A stretch of DNA of 64,000 nt from Hyperoplus lanceolatus (lineage: Eukaryota; Chordata; Actinopteri; Uranoscopiformes; Ammodytidae): NCBI GenBank assembly GCA_026929865.2, contig CM049395.1, positions 36,812,501 to 36,876,500 on the forward strand, given 5' to 3'. A program made the position numbers and the translations under genes. The notes under the pieces are model-generated. The model did not search any database and was not told the origin of the DNA. It was given only the letters and a program-made list of their open reading frames with translations. Below are positions 1-12,125 of the stretch, piece by piece (the stretch's first letter is position 1; the number at the start of each line of letters is the position of its first letter).

Positions 1-2379
1 TGATAGCGTAGCTGGACAAGGATATGACTGAGAGACAAGGCTTGAGGATTGTAATGGTGTACATGGCGTAGTGGTGTGAATGTGTGGAGTTTGCATTCAA
101 TGATCAGATTTGTAAAAATACAGCCATCCACCATGTGAATGAACTGTTAATCATCAAAATCTAGTGGTGGCAAGTGAAGAACAATTACAAAAGACCAACC
201 AAACCGACTGAAGCCTTCTTCTCTAATTGCTGGATTTAGAATAAACAGTGTACATGTTTTTCTAGTGAATTGAATCAATTGTATTTATAAAATCTAGTTC
301 TACTTGCTACAGGAATGAAATCAACAATTCATCAGTTTTTCCTGTTGCCAATTAATCATCAGAGACTTTTGGTTTTACACTTTGTCAAATATCATATATG
401 GATACGCCACAAGGGAGCAGCAGTGTAAAAGGCAGAGAGCACAGCAGGATGCTTAAATGCACCATAGAGCATACAGAAAAACTGCATTATGTTAATGTTT
501 TAACATTTTTAGTGGCAAGTTGTTGACATGCAGTTAAGAAAAAAATGTAAAATAGATTTTTCAGTGAAAATGCAAAACAAGTATTTTCAGGATATAAAAA
601 TCCTCTTTGGATTATGTTTAAAATGGGTAACTAACAGTTTTATAATAGCAGAAAGTCTCAATGTTCAAATTGAGTGGTAAAAGAGTGAGTATATACAGTA
701 ATAGTTAAAGTGCTTCACCCAGGAGAGGAGGCCTGAAACAACACTGACGCATAGAATTAAAAAGTTCCGTTTGAGAGCAGCAGGGGCATCCCGAATGCTC
801 GGAAATGCCATTTAAGCACTGTAAAAGGTCAGTAGTTAGAATAACTTTAGTTAGAGGAAAAAGAAAACTTGGCGGTATTATCAGAAATTGCTTCCATATT
901 CTTCTGTCTCTCTGACCAAGTTATTACCAAAATTGAGTGCAGCCACTGACACCATTTTAGCAGAATCATACATTTCCCTCAGAAGTGTAGCCTGAGAACC
1001 TTACATGGCTCTTCTCATGTCACCCACTTTCTATGTATTGTATGTGTTAAATCGGTGCGACAACATTAAATTCAAACATATTATTTCAAACAAATGGTCT
1101 AGTTTTTTTCCTGTGGACCTCTGTTTTTGGTACCATGTGGAAAGCATTCAGTTCCTCGCATTACCATTTTAGTGATTCATTCACATCAGTTGCAACAGTT
1201 CCTTATTGTATTAAAACACCATCGATTTTACAATGGTTGTCATGTTAAAGTACCTCATGAGGCATAATCATTGGTTTTTTTTTTAGAAAGTAGTTCTGCT
1301 ATAGCCTAATACTTTATCCCCAAAATTTATTACAGGAACTATGGTCACACGTATACCTTGACACATTTTACAAATTACAATACATAGTTAAAGCCATTTA
1401 AGCTTAACAATTTCTTGGCCCATGGGTCACAGTTGTAAAGCTGATCACTCATTTACAGTCTCAACAATGACAGTGAATTGTACAGTGCTATGAGAAACAT
1501 ATTGGTATAAACTGTGACAATAGGACTCGCTTTGTAAATACTATAACTTATTCCAAATGGTGTAAGGCCCCCCGCTGCTGTCACTTACCAATCACTTACC
1601 AGTTTACTTGTGTTGTTTAACAGTGTATGGTGCTTTGGATATCAGCTTCCCAAACTAGGCCTATTACTCAGGTTCAACTTCTCAGTTTAGAACCCAAAGT
1701 GTTCTACAATGCGATAGCGCTTTCACGTTGTGATTGTTCTCTTTGTGACTGGAAGTGTAATGTGGGTTGTTAAGTATGCCCTTCCCAACACTTTAGTGCC
1801 ACTGCTTTCTGCTGGCCTGAAAAAAGAAACATGGTGGCAGTTGCTGTGACAGGGTGACTTTATCATCTTATGTCAATCACTGCCTCACGCACAAAGAAGC
1901 CTTTACCTCCCAGTCAGTTCTAATGAGGCCGCACAATGTGAGCCTTCTCGTGCACATTTATTTTTTCTTTTACCTTTGTAAAAAAATCCTCAATTACAAT
2001 AAACTTCTATTTCATTGGCCGATTAAGATGCCTTAGTCACTATAATATCCTGTCTGAAGGCCAAATTCGCCACACTCAAGCTCTCCTCCCTTTTTTCACT
2101 CCTCCAGAACAGCGTACCACTGCTACTTGAAATGAAAAGCAAATATTAATATTCCCTGGTGTTACTCTGGAAGGTAAAATATGGGAGGCCCAGGGAGGTG
2201 TTATACATTCCCCACTTAATGACACATTTACTTTCCTGTTCTGTGGGCAGTTTTTTCCACCTAAATAGCTGTATCATCCAACATCTATATTGAACAAATT
2301 ATGGCATTCAGGCTTCAAGTCTTGTTTGCTTATAAGAGTCTATATTGCAAAAATATCCTTTACGAGAGGTATAAGGAAT
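1..2379. other. Unique AT-rich DNA, no gene seen
   Basis: No recognisable repeat, splice-bounded exon or RNA gene is visible on either strand. The only open frame of note (1854-2036) is 60 codons, lacks splice or promoter context and looks like chance. The stretch is typical of teleost intergenic or intronic sequence. Confidence 0.5.
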
Positions 2380-3533
2380 ACAGTTTTTCTCAGTCGCTTT
2401 GGTGCTTTTCTCACATCACTATTAACATTTGCACAGCAGTTAGTGCATTTCTCAAAACAATTAGTGCAAACTGCAAAACCTAATGGATAACCTGCAAAAG
2501 TACGTCACTTGCTCAAAATGGATAGTCTATTCCTCAAAAGCAAGTATTCATGTCAATGAAACTGCCAGTGTCATCAAAATGAGAAGTCTTGACACCATCG
2601 TTTATGAACAAGATAGTCAAATGGCTTTGTCATGTTTTCATTATGACAGTTTATTCTCTCAGTGTTTTCCAATGCAAAAAAAGGTCAGAACTCGGTGACA
2701 CTACCTGAAAATGCTCAAGACGGCACTATACACTACTTGTACAGCCATTTGAAAACTACAGTAAAGTTACACATTGCTGTAGTTAGGGGAGTAAGCAAGT
2801 ACAAGACACTGAATACGTATGTTACACATTTTTACTGTATATGCTCTTTGCAATTCTACAGCATTGTGCAAAAGAAAAATACACTTCAGTCACTTATTTA
2901 GAACAAACATAAAAAACACCCTTTTGGTAGAGCTGTGCACAAATGTGAACAATATAACAGGACATAATGTAACTGAACATGTATAGGTAAATCATTCTGG
3001 CACATCCAGACGTTCCTGTCTGTCTGGCCACATATTTTCATCTACATCACAACGGATATTATCCCTTGCAATGCAGCGAGGAAAGTCATTGGTTACAACT
3101 AATACTTCACACACCTCCTTGTGAGTGAAAGCTGAAGTCCACCTGAGGGCAATTGTTCAATTTAGGAGGCATTTCCAGGAAAAAATTATAAAGAAAGGTA
3201 TAAAATTTGCTTTACAGAATTTGATAAGTCGTTCAACAATTTTGTGTTATGACTCAAGGAATGAAATGAAGACTATTAGTTTTATTGGGAACGACTATTC
3301 AGCATCCATAAGTATAGTTCATTTTGACTGACATGACATAAGCAAATGACAATGCTATAAAACAGCAGATAATTGTATGAAATCAACTGATACATGTCCA
3401 AAAGCATTTGCAATTTGTTCAGAGGAAGGAGAAATTGCTACTATGATGTGCTCAAATGACTAAATGTTGCGGAGGTTGATAATAGTTATGAGAATTTTCA
3501 TTCTGATCGAGAAAAAGCAACTGAGAAAAACAA
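2380..3533 (-). mobile_element. Decayed IS630/Tc1-type DNA transposon
   Basis: The left edge reads CAGTTTTTCTCAGTCGCTTT. The right edge, read on the minus strand, gives TTTTTCTCAGTTGCTTT, so the two form an imperfect inverted repeat. Inside, the minus strand keeps the C-terminal end of a transposase (separate entry). The rest of the transposase has been lost or has decayed. I did not find a clean TA duplication at both ends, so the limits are approximate. Family assignment rests on the protein tail and on the inverted ends, recalled from fish elements of the DDE_3/IS630 group. Confidence 0.55.
2992..3140 (-). pseudogene. C-terminal remnant of IS630/Tc1-like transposase
   Basis: Read on the minus strand, about 48 codons end at a TGA at 2994-2992. 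They include the stretches FPRCIARDNIRCDVDENMW and PDRQERLDVPE. The pattern FPRC-ARD-IRCDVDE-LWP is the usual C-terminal tail of fish IS630/Tc1-like transposases, after the DDE catalytic core. No catalytic D, D or E residue is present here because the upstream core is missing. It is a fossil within the 2380-3533 element and is not expected to be functional. Confidence 0.55.
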
Positions 3534-4127
3534 ATTTTTTCGACTTTCATCTGAAATCTGTAGATTTAAGCAGCATTTGTTTTTAATGCTAACTAGCAAT
3601 CATCTCTCTATACAATATATATATAAGAATATACGATTTAAAGTATAAATAATCATATTAATATGCATTAAATCAATGCAGAAAATATTTTATATTAAAT
3701 AAACAACAGTATTTCGGCTATTCTTTATTGGTTGTGGTCACAAATTGAGGTTTTCTGGGTATCACACAACCATGCCCGGTTCTAGACAGTTAGATTAGGG
3801 TGGGCCTGTGGAAATTTTAGGTGGGCACACTGGGGCAGAGAGGCCGAAGATGCGAGCGCGCGCAGAGCACATTTACTGTGAATTGTGTAGAACACATTAT
3901 GCAAATAAACTTTGAGTGTTGCTGTGTGGAAGATTTGATTCTTGCATGTTTTTTTCACAAATGTTTATGAATAACATATAATATACATTATATAAAACAT
4001 AATGTATCTTTTTTTTATCGCAATAATAACTGTAGGCAGCCTGAGCTGATTGAAGAGAAAGCTTTGGGACTGGGCAACCTGGATGGTGGTAGTCCAGAGC
4101 TGTATACTATACACACTATATAAATAT

Positions 4128-4159
4128 ACAGGTCCTTCTCATATAATTAGCAAATTGTG
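4128..4159 (+). mobile_element. Terminal inverted repeat of a Tc1 element
   Basis: The motif ACAGGTCCTTCTCATATAAT, followed by TAGCAAATTGTG, matches the terminal repeat I know from a very common fish Tc1 element (consensus ACAGGTCCTTCTCAAAAAAT). It is separated from the transposase remnant at 6418 by copy A of the 2.2-kb repeat. In the intact Tc1 element several hundred bases, including the N-terminal DNA-binding region, would lie between these two points; they are absent. Confidence 0.6.
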
Positions 4160-5954
4160 CAGTGTTTCCTGCAGGATTTTCTTCAGCAGCGGTGCTGTCG
4201 TCCCCGAACCCTCTAGGGGGGTCCGGGGGCATGCCCCCCCGGCCGATTTTTTTTTTACCCTTTACATTGGAATGCACAAATCTGGTGCACTTTGAGAGGA
4301 GAATATGCTCTTAAATCCTATTCAAACAGTCCTGTGTATTACTGTAGATAGGATTATTGGTGTTGTAACTTTGCCTTTTGTGTCTTCAATTACAGATTTT
4401 GATATTTTTGTATAGAAATTAATATTTAAACAAAAAATGCCACAATGCAAAAATAATTTGCACAATTTATTTACAGATTTTTGCGTAATGCTTAAACACT
4501 AAACGTGGTTGCCATGCCCAAAGCATCACAACCTCTGACTTTTGTAACCATGCCCTAAACAAAAGCACCAACCCTACAAACACAATAAGTGCACTGTGTT
4601 TAAAATTCTCCAACACACTTCTTTCAAAACACTACACACTGTTTTTTACACAAGACACATTGTTCAAAAATGAAATCTCCTGCTAAAATGGGCAAAACAC
4701 AACTTTTTAAATTACAAACAACAACTACAATTTGAAAAGAACACAGACTCACACACATGAAAAATAAAAAATAAAGCTAATTGAATACCAATCAGTGTGA
4801 GCCTTAGCACTACAAATAGACCTCAGGTGAGCTGAGCTCCTTTGTGAGACAGTGAGAGTCAGGGGAAGAGAACTAGAGAGAGTTGCAGGAGGATGAGGAC
4901 AAAGAAAACAACAGACGGAGAACTGTGAAGTTTTTGCTCATCCACAAAGGCTACATCCAGCCAGGGAGCATTTAATTCTCCTTGTTCAGGATCTACCACT
5001 GCACCCTCTCTCTCTTGTTCTCCTTGCTTCTCTCTCACTTCTCTTTCCTCCCTTACTTGGTCTACCTGTATCTTCTGTAATAAACTTGAGCACTTAAAGC
5101 ACTTAAAGGCCTTTAAACAACAAGTAAGACATGCTAGAAATCTTATTTGTTTCCTTCAAATTACCCTATCTACATGCATTTGTAATGTTCAAATAATATC
5201 ACCTTGCATTATGCATTCAAATCCAAAAGAAAATTCTCATTAGCTTGAAAGTTTGCTTCCCTAATTTGCTTCACTAACCTCAGCTCCTCCATTGTCCCCG
5301 TCTGCCTTTCTTTTTCTAATCACCCAGCTTTTTAGACTCATCTGCAAATGTAATATATATTATTTAACTATGTATATATATACATTGTGCACAGTGCATC
5401 CCTTAAGAGCTTGTACCAGCCTTTTAAACTCTGAGCCCTAAGCCATTTTTTGAGATGTTTTGGTTCGCCTGGATTTATTCTCTTATCAAGATTGCATTCA
5501 TCACCCCTTTAATGCATAGCTGTCAATCTATCATTTATTTGGGTCACAACCTGGACTATCAGAATATGTGTGCTGCAGTGATGTCGTTTGAATGTAGGAA
5601 ATTATCAATTAGACAGTAAAAAAAGCAAAACATATCTCACAATTATTTATTGATGTGACACAAAAAGGCACATTGATTAAGCTTGTTATTGCTTAAAACA
5701 CTTCTTCTTAGTCTTGGGAGTCAAAAAGTGATGAGAAAATTATAAAATAAATATAAGTTATACATAATAGAAACTATTTATGCTCTTTTAAAAAGTCCAT
5801 AGGCTTTTTCCCTGCATTTATGCTAATGACCACATGCTTACAGGCGATTAGCATAAATCCCTAACTAAAATACGCGATGAAAACGGATTTTATATGGCAA
5901 TAAAAAACAACATTGTATCTAACAGTATGGATTCATTTTTCAAAGTTCCCGAAA

Positions 5955-5956
<2 letters not shown>

Positions 5957-6001
<45 letters not shown>
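5957..6001. repeat. (CA)n microsatellite in copy A
   Basis: About 22 uninterrupted CA units. The same tract occurs at the matching place in copy B (30714-30753) with fewer units, so it is part of the ancestral repeat. Confidence 0.95.
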
Positions 6002-6003
<2 letters not shown>

Positions 6004-6120
6004 GTAGTCTACTAGAGGAAAAACGGCATGGAGGTTGTGGTTTATAGCCTAGATAAAATAAAATAAAATTACGATAGGGCTCAGAGGGTTTTTTAACACT
6101 GGTGGACACATTTTAGAAAC

Positions 6121-6156
<36 letters not shown>

Positions 6157-6170
6157 CTCTCTCTCTCTTT
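6121..6170. repeat. (TC)n microsatellite in copy A
   Basis: TC-rich tract interrupted by GTGTC. Its counterpart in copy B is at 30873-30920 with a different length and interruption pattern. Confidence 0.9.
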
Positions 6171-6417
6171 CCTTCTTTCTTCGCTCTTCCGCTTCACTCG
6201 CTGCTAGAATCAACGTAACTTTGCAACCGTGTACGCTACTACTGCCAACAACTGCCACACGCTGTTTGGATATTTTTCTTCTTTGATGTTGGCTACGTGA
6301 TGCCGCGCGCTGCCCATTTTCTAAAAGGTGCTACGTACCAAAAAAAAAAAATGCGGAGGAGAAGGATTTTTATAGCAGCGGCGCACGTTCACTCAGCAGC
6401 GGCGCCGCTGCTGAGTG

Positions 6418-7098
6418 ATTGTGGAGAAGGGCCGATTCCAGACCTTGGGGGACCTGCGGAAGCAGTGGACTGAGTCTGGAGTAGAAACATCCAGAGCCAC
6501 CGTGCACAGGCGTGTGCAGGAAATGGGCTACAGGTGCCGCATTCCCCAGGTCAAGCCACTTTTGAACCAGAAACAGCGGCAGAAGCGCCTGACCTGGGCT
6601 ACAGAGAAGCAGCACTGGACTGTTGCTCAGTGGTCCAAAGTACTTTTTTCGGATGAAAGCAAATTTTGCATGTCATTCGGAAATCAAGGTGCCAGACTCT
6701 GGAGGAAGACTGGGGAGAAGAAATGCCAAAATGCCTGAAGTCCAGTGTCAAGTACCCACAGTCAGTGATGGTCTGGGGTGCCATGTCAGCTGCTAGTGTT
6801 GGTCCACTGTGTTTTATCAAAGGCAGGGTAAATGCAGCTAGCTATCAGGAGTTTTTGGAGCACTTCATGCTTCCATCTGCTGAAAAGCTTTATGGAGATG
6901 AAGATTTAATTTTTCAACAAGACCTGGCACCTGCTCACAGTGCCAAAACCACTGGTAAATGGTTTACTGACCATGGTATCACTGTGCTCAATTGGCCTGC
7001 CAACTCTCCTGACCTGAACCCCATAGAGAATATGTGGGATATTGTGAAGAGGAAGTTGAGAGACACCAGACCCAACACTGTGGATGAGCTTAACGGCC
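6418..7098 (+). pseudogene. Tc1-family transposase remnant (DD34E)
   Basis: The plus strand encodes about 225 residues of a Tc1 transposase in two frames. The first frame runs from about 6418 to 6738 and includes a second helix-turn-helix (GVETSRATVHRRVQEMGY) and the first catalytic Asp in LFSDESKF. A one-base loss near 6715-6730 moves the sense into the next frame. That frame holds the second Asp in IFQQDLAPAH and the Glu in SPDLNPIENMW, with 34 residues between them: the DD34E signature. The N-terminal paired-like region and the C-terminal tail after VDELN are missing, against a usual length near 340-350. All three catalytic residues survive, but the copy is inactive. It lies in the nested Tc1 of the 3771-9568 composite. 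Confidence 0.9.
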
Positions 7099-7919
7099 TT
7101 CACACACATCCTACCTCTACTGCGCGTCTACCTCGCGTCTGCGCCTGACTTTTTGTCACTGACCGTGTAATCAACCTAGAGCGGGCACACATCCAACCTC
7201 AGACGCACTGCTGATGCACGTCGGAGGCACGTCTGCAGCGACGCTCCCCTTTGCCTCAGGAGGCTCGCCTATTTTTTTCTGAGAGCTGCGCGTCTCTCTC
7301 GGGTCTCTCTGCTTTAACTGATAGAGAAATACTCTGCTGCTGCGAGTCATATTGACTTCATACTGGCAGCTTTCGCTGTAGTTTCACCATTTCCTGGTGT
7401 GTCCCTTTCAAAATAAGACTTCCAACAAGCGGAAAAAAAAAAAAGAAAAAGAAAAAGGCAATGGGGCGCACGGATTACTGTCCAGACTCAATATTAGACT
7501 CAATATAAATCATATGCATCATAAATGACAGGAAAGAACTTCCTTTTTAATGGGAATTATCTATGAAAACTCTATGTTGAAAGACACGGCTTTTAGAAGC
7601 AGTGCTGCAGCAGCAGCAGCTGCTGAGACGTTCCATGTGTGTCCGAGAAAAGTCCGAGAGACGCAGCAGCAGCACTGTGCATGCCATGGACTTGAACGTG
7701 ACGTGATCAGTTAACCTCGGATTACCTCCCAGATGAACTGATTCAATTATTAAGCTATTAACTATCCACCAAAACATTGTATTCCTTTTATTGTATGATA
7801 ATTTACATTTACATAATATGATGTTGATATCAAACACACAAAACATTTGGGGGGGGGGGCCCCTGGCAGTCGGGACCCTAAGCAACCGCTCATTTCACTT
7901 ATACCTCGGGCCGGCTCTG
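7099..7919. mobile_element. Right end of another GC-rich DNA transposon
   Basis: Directly after the Tc1 break the sequence becomes GC-rich and ends in a terminus that, read in reverse, starts CAGAGCCGGCCCGAGG and runs through TAAGTGAAATGAGCGG and a GGGGCCCCC tract. This resembles the CAGGGCCGGC terminus of the host composite but is a different family member. Its left partner is not visible, so it is a fragment. It also holds a CAGCAG-rich stretch near 7600-7670 that appears on both sides of a short unique region. No coding capacity was recognised. Confidence 0.4.
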
Positions 7920-8117
7920 CTGACCAGTGACCACTATAAGCGGGTGGGTAACTTGGAGGCAGGCTGTCCTGCCCACCCAATAATACAATTATAATCAATT
8001 CACAAAATGAAATCACATCCAATCCTTTTGTTTTGGATGTAAAGCTGGTGAGAAACATTTACATTATCCGCTTGACTGACACCTCTCCTTCTCCCTAATG
8101 GTATATTCTTTAGTATT

Positions 8118-9395
8118 CAGGGCTCAACGCTAAGGTTTTTTTTCACTTGCCCTTCCGGGCAAGTGGGTCTGAATTCTACTTGCCCGAAGTCAATTTTTAC
8201 TGGCCTCTATACAAAAAATGTTTCTATTAGTCGTATTCAAATAATTGTTATATTTGCTCTTTATTGACAATGTATAAACAAATCATGGACAGTATTATAG
8301 ATGAGTTAAGGGTCATACTGAAAGTGGAGGCTATATTCAAATATTATTTGAGTTGGAACATTTGTATTTTTTTGTTTCTAAACCTACAATAACTGCAAAC
8401 GAGACAAGTTGTATGCAAACAAATCATGTAAAGAACTTTAACAGCACTTATTTTTATTTGTTTTACCTTATTCCTTTTACAACAGCAGTTCTTTAAAACT
8501 TATTTCTGCAAAACATTTTTTTAGGCCTACAACAATCTGTTCAATCAAGTTTTTTATTTTTTTTTACATAGGCTATTATTTTAATGTGTGTATGAGTGAT
8601 TTTGATTGATTCAAAATCTCAAAATTTGGCTCAGGACAGGCTGTTTTGAACACTTTTCCAGTAGCTTACTTTTAAGCTTCCACTGCCTCATGGTATGTGA
8701 AGTCAGACACCTCTGGCGCATCTATTGAGATCTATGCAGGCTGTAGAGATGTTCCTCTGATAACTGTTGCTGATGTTTGTGTTGACCTGCACATTAACCG
8801 GTAGTAGGCTACTAGCAGCAGAGCTAACGTTAGCATCCTCGCTACTAGGCTACTAGATTTACGTTGGGTGCATAATGCATTTAAAAAACGCGGATATTTT
8901 CGCTGCTTTTCAGATGGTCGGGGTCGACTTCACTCCATTTATAATTTACTCGTTGGCTTTTGGACTTTCTGTCACACCAACCTACTGCGTGTAGTTCTCT
9001 TCTCTACCTCTCTAACTGGGTGTGTGTGCTCACCGGTGTTGTGCCGAGTCTGCGTGTGTATGTGTGTGTATCGGCGGTGGAACCCCGCCCCCCCCTTCAC
9101 AAAACGGAGCAGAGGAGAGGAGAGATGCAACGTAGCAGACACTACGCGCACACAAATGAGCGTTAATGTAATAATTAGCACCAGTTAAATATGAAAATAA
9201 ACCATAGATATATTACTTGTATTTGGCGATTCAAAAAAGTAAAATAAGAAATATGTTTTTTTTTTTTTTATTATTCAAGAATTTCATCAGAACCTTCCAG
9301 TTGCCCGGTCGGGCATGCCAGTTGTCATAGTTACTGGCCCGACATGGCATTTTACTTTCCCCGGGACGTCGGGCAGTCCTTATTGTTGAGCCCTG
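8118..9395. mobile_element. Non-autonomous hAT-type element, 1.28 kb
   Basis: The ends are CAGGGCTCAACGCTAAGG at the left and, in reverse, CAGGGCTCAACAATAAGG at the right: a good inverted repeat of 16 of 18 bases. Subterminal TTGCCCGG/CGGGCA motifs recur at both ends, like transposase-binding sites. The flanks TTAGTATT and GTATTAAT do not give a clean 8-bp duplication. The interior is AT-rich and noncoding, so the element would depend on another copy's transposase. It is nested in the 3771-9568 composite. Confidence 0.7.
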
Positions 9396-9568
9396 GTATT
9401 AATTAATTGTCTGAATTTTATTTGACATTTTCTTGGAAAGCGAATGAACAGGTCCGTCCGATAGTGGGTCTGGACTTCCATCTAAAAAAAATAAAAAAAT
9501 AATATTTTTTTTGATTTGGAGGGGTGGGGGGCACGGCCCACCCTGGCCCCTGGCTACCGCCGGCCCTG

Positions 9569-11189
9569 CAGACAACCAGTTTTTTTATGTATAAACCAGT
9601 GATCACAATTATTATAAGGAAGGATAATTCAATGCAATCATGATTTACATGCTGAAAAAACATTTCAACACGCATGCATAACTTATCAATTAGGTAATAT
9701 GCATCATATTTTCCAATGTTTTGAAGAGATAATCCAATTTGCATGAACTCAAGTGCTAAATCTTTATAGAAGCTGTCTCTCTAATTTTTTCTCGAACAAA
9801 GAGACACAATTTTTCTGGGAGGTTTTTGTTCTATTAATGCAATTTTTGACCAAAGATAGACATCTTTGTACAAATGATCTAGTCCAGTCGCTTAGAGCTA
9901 CAATCCCCAACAGTGAAAAGCTGGTTAGTATTGAAGTGTCTTTATGAGAAGCAGGGAGAGCATGCTCTGTAATTTTGGTCGGATGGATGGCCTTCACATC
10001 AGTGCTCTCCCATTAGGAGACCAATTACTGCATGGGGAGCTGAAACAGTCTTAGTAAATATGAAATCGGTTGTCTGGGGTGACGTTAATAGAGTTAACCC
10101 AGGGACATGTTGGGATCAAAGGGGCCCCAAACATATTAACCAATCTGTCTGTGTCTGGACACACAACAGCTGATCAGACAATGCAAGTGTGTGACACAAC
10201 ACACTGACCATGTTTGTGGTGGTGGTGGTGGGGGGTGCCTGTGTGTACGTTTTACTTTGACTCTTCCTTGTCTAGATGTTTGCTGTAGAATAAATAACAC
10301 ACTGCATGCGTTGGTTCCCCAATGGAAAAAAAAGTCTGTTGCTACTGTCAGCTCCTTAACTAGTGAATATGTTAACACGCAAGCAGTCGGTACAGACCCA
10401 CACCCTCCAGACACCAATGTTGAAATATGGCACTTTGGCTTTTTGGCTTTCTTCAGCTTTGCCGGCATATTTAAAAGCATATTGTTGTTTATGCACAGAG
10501 AGCTATAATGATCCATCATACCAAGAAGTTGAGGGGGCTGAGCCCTCTGCTCCACATAAATAAGCGGCAATTTGGCCATCTGCTTGGATTTTTTCTGTCT
10601 CCCTGGAGACCCCCATCTGCCTTTACATTATCAATTACAGTTCAGCTGTGCCACCACCCCTCTTTCTGCCACCCCGCCCTCTCAACTGCAAATTACATCC
10701 CCTTTAACTTATTTCCCTATCACCAAATAAATTAAACTTAAATCAGATGTTATCTTGTTTTCTGACTTACTGATCATAAGGCAGCTTTGAGACGTGCACA
10801 TTTATTTACCGCAAATCACGGCCTCTTGCACAGTTATGACCATGCACAAGGCAAGCACACATCGCGCTTGCTAGTACATTTATTGTGCAGCACTAAAAAT
10901 TCAAAATTCAAAAAAAATTCTGGGTTTGTCTTTTAATGGCTTTGAGTGGTAAGATTCTAGATTACAATGTTCTGCAAATGTACAGAAGCTATGTTGGCCT
11001 TCAGAGACAAGAAGCTAGTTACTGAAGATGGCATCATTCACCACTGCCCCAAATCTTTTCACAATGTCAAGTGATGAGGTGAGGATGAATTTGGTTATTT
11101 AGTCTATGGTACTTCTCTTCGTCTGTGCATTTCTGGCAGACACCCTCTATAAAAATGTGTAAGGCCGTTAAGTTTGTCAATTCTGTGCT
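9569..11189. other. Unique DNA, no gene seen
   Basis: No transposon ends or exon-like stretch recognised. A short GGT/GGGG run lies near 10217-10238 and makes long but meaningless open frames on both strands. Confidence 0.5.
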
Positions 11190-11384
11190 ACTGTAGAAAC
11201 ATGGCGGTGCAACATGGCGGCATGTCAGCTCCTATGTAGATAAATAAAATGCTCATTCTAAGGTAATAGTATTTTATATTTTCAAGCGATTATACACTCA
11301 TTAAAACATACTTATGATTATTATATTCCATTTCTACCAAGTCTGTTCTGAGAAATGTAAATACACTACACACTGTACCTTTAA
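11190..11384. mobile_element. Right part of a TTAA-target MITE
   Basis: The stretch from GAAACATGGCGG, through CTCATTCTAAGGTAA and GATTATACACT, to CACACTGTACCT followed by TTAA matches the right end of a very common teleost MITE as I recall it. ACCT next to TTAA means the terminus reads AGGT in reverse, as in the T2/Kolobok-like group. The left half is absent. The hAT element at 11386 has inserted one base beyond the TTAA. Confidence 0.5.
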
Positions 11385-11385
11385 C

Positions 11386-12125
11386 TAGGGATGGGGCCGA
11401 TCCGATAGCCATATCGGTATAGGGTCCGATATGGCTGCAATCTACGTATCGGACTGACAACTCGGGATTAAAATTCTGATTTAATAAAAATAAAAATTAG
11501 TAATCTAAATTATTTTAACTATCAAAGAGTGAGCGAGCCGCACGAGCAGGCGCCGAAGTTCGGTCTAGGGATGAAGAACACCACTTTCCAGTTAGACGTA
11601 CAGTAGGCCTACATATCATTGTGTTAGCCACTGAGCTAACCAAAGCTAACCCCAGTCAAGGAAGTCGAGAGGCTTCTGCTCTGTGCCTCGCAAAGTAGCA
11701 GGGGGAAGCTTGGGTGGATCTCACATGTGAGTCTTCTGTTTACAAAACAATACCAACAAATGCTACTAAGTAAAATACAGCCAGAGAGAGGGCTGTGCAG
11801 CTAAACACACCACATACTAGTGGGGGAGAAGTGATCATTGAGAGGGATTCTTTTTGTGTGACTATAATTTATATTTTCATTAAAATGTTGCATAGTCTGC
11901 CTTAAATATAAAGCTATATGCATTTGTTTTTATTTCTTGCACTTTGAAAAAAAAATAATAATTGTGTTGCTTAAGCCTTCCTAATCTTACACATAGCATC
12001 ACTGCCAACAAGGAAATTTATAATAATTATGATATCGGATCGGACAGTATCTGTATCGGCTGATATCCAGAACCCAGATATCGGAATCGGATCGAAACTA
12101 ATAGTAGTGGATTGGTGCATCCCTA
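11386..12125. mobile_element. Non-autonomous hAT element with 8-bp duplication
   Basis: Termini are TAGGGATG on the left and CATCCCTA on the right. Subterminal regions are rich in ATCGGAT and GATATCGG motifs in both orientations. Flanks are CCTTTAAC (11378-11385) and TCTTTAAC (12126-12133), 7 of 8 identical, which supports hAT insertion. The 740-bp interior has no transposase. Confidence 0.8.

Larger units (their letters stand above)
4160..6417. repeat. 2.2-kb transposon-like repeat, copy A
   Basis: This segment is nearly identical to 28951-31153, differing by scattered substitutions and a few indels of about 10-25 bases. It begins CAGTGTTTCCTGCAGGATTT, with CAGCAGCGGTGCTG nearby. It ends in a 30-base perfect palindrome built on the same CAGCAGCGGCG motif. 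The direct repeat ATTGTG flanks both ends (4154-4159 and 6418-6423). The CAGTG terminus suggests hAT-like ancestry, but a 6-bp duplication is not the hAT length, so the superfamily is unsettled. No transposase is seen. The interior carries (CA)n and (TC)n tracts shared with copy B. Confidence 0.65.
3771..9568. mobile_element. Composite hAT-like element with nested insertions
   Basis: The left end begins near CATGCCCGGTTCTAGACAG and continues to AGGGTGGGCC. The right end, read in reverse, begins CAGGGCCGGCGGTAGCC and also continues to AGGGTGGGCCGTG, so the ends match as diverged terminal inverted repeats. The flanks are CACACAAC (3763-3770) and CAGACAAC (9569-9576), 7 of 8 identical, as expected for the 8-bp hAT target duplication. 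Only about 730 bp appears to be the host element itself (about 3771-4127, 7920-8117 and 9396-9568). The rest is later insertions listed separately. No hAT transposase is recognisable. The alternative is two unrelated ends; the duplication argues against that. Confidence 0.55.

Noticed and set aside
10136-10579. 147-codon minus-strand frame, one of the longest in the window
   Set aside because: It spans a GGT/GGGG simple run, matches no protein type and overlaps an equally open frame on the other strand.
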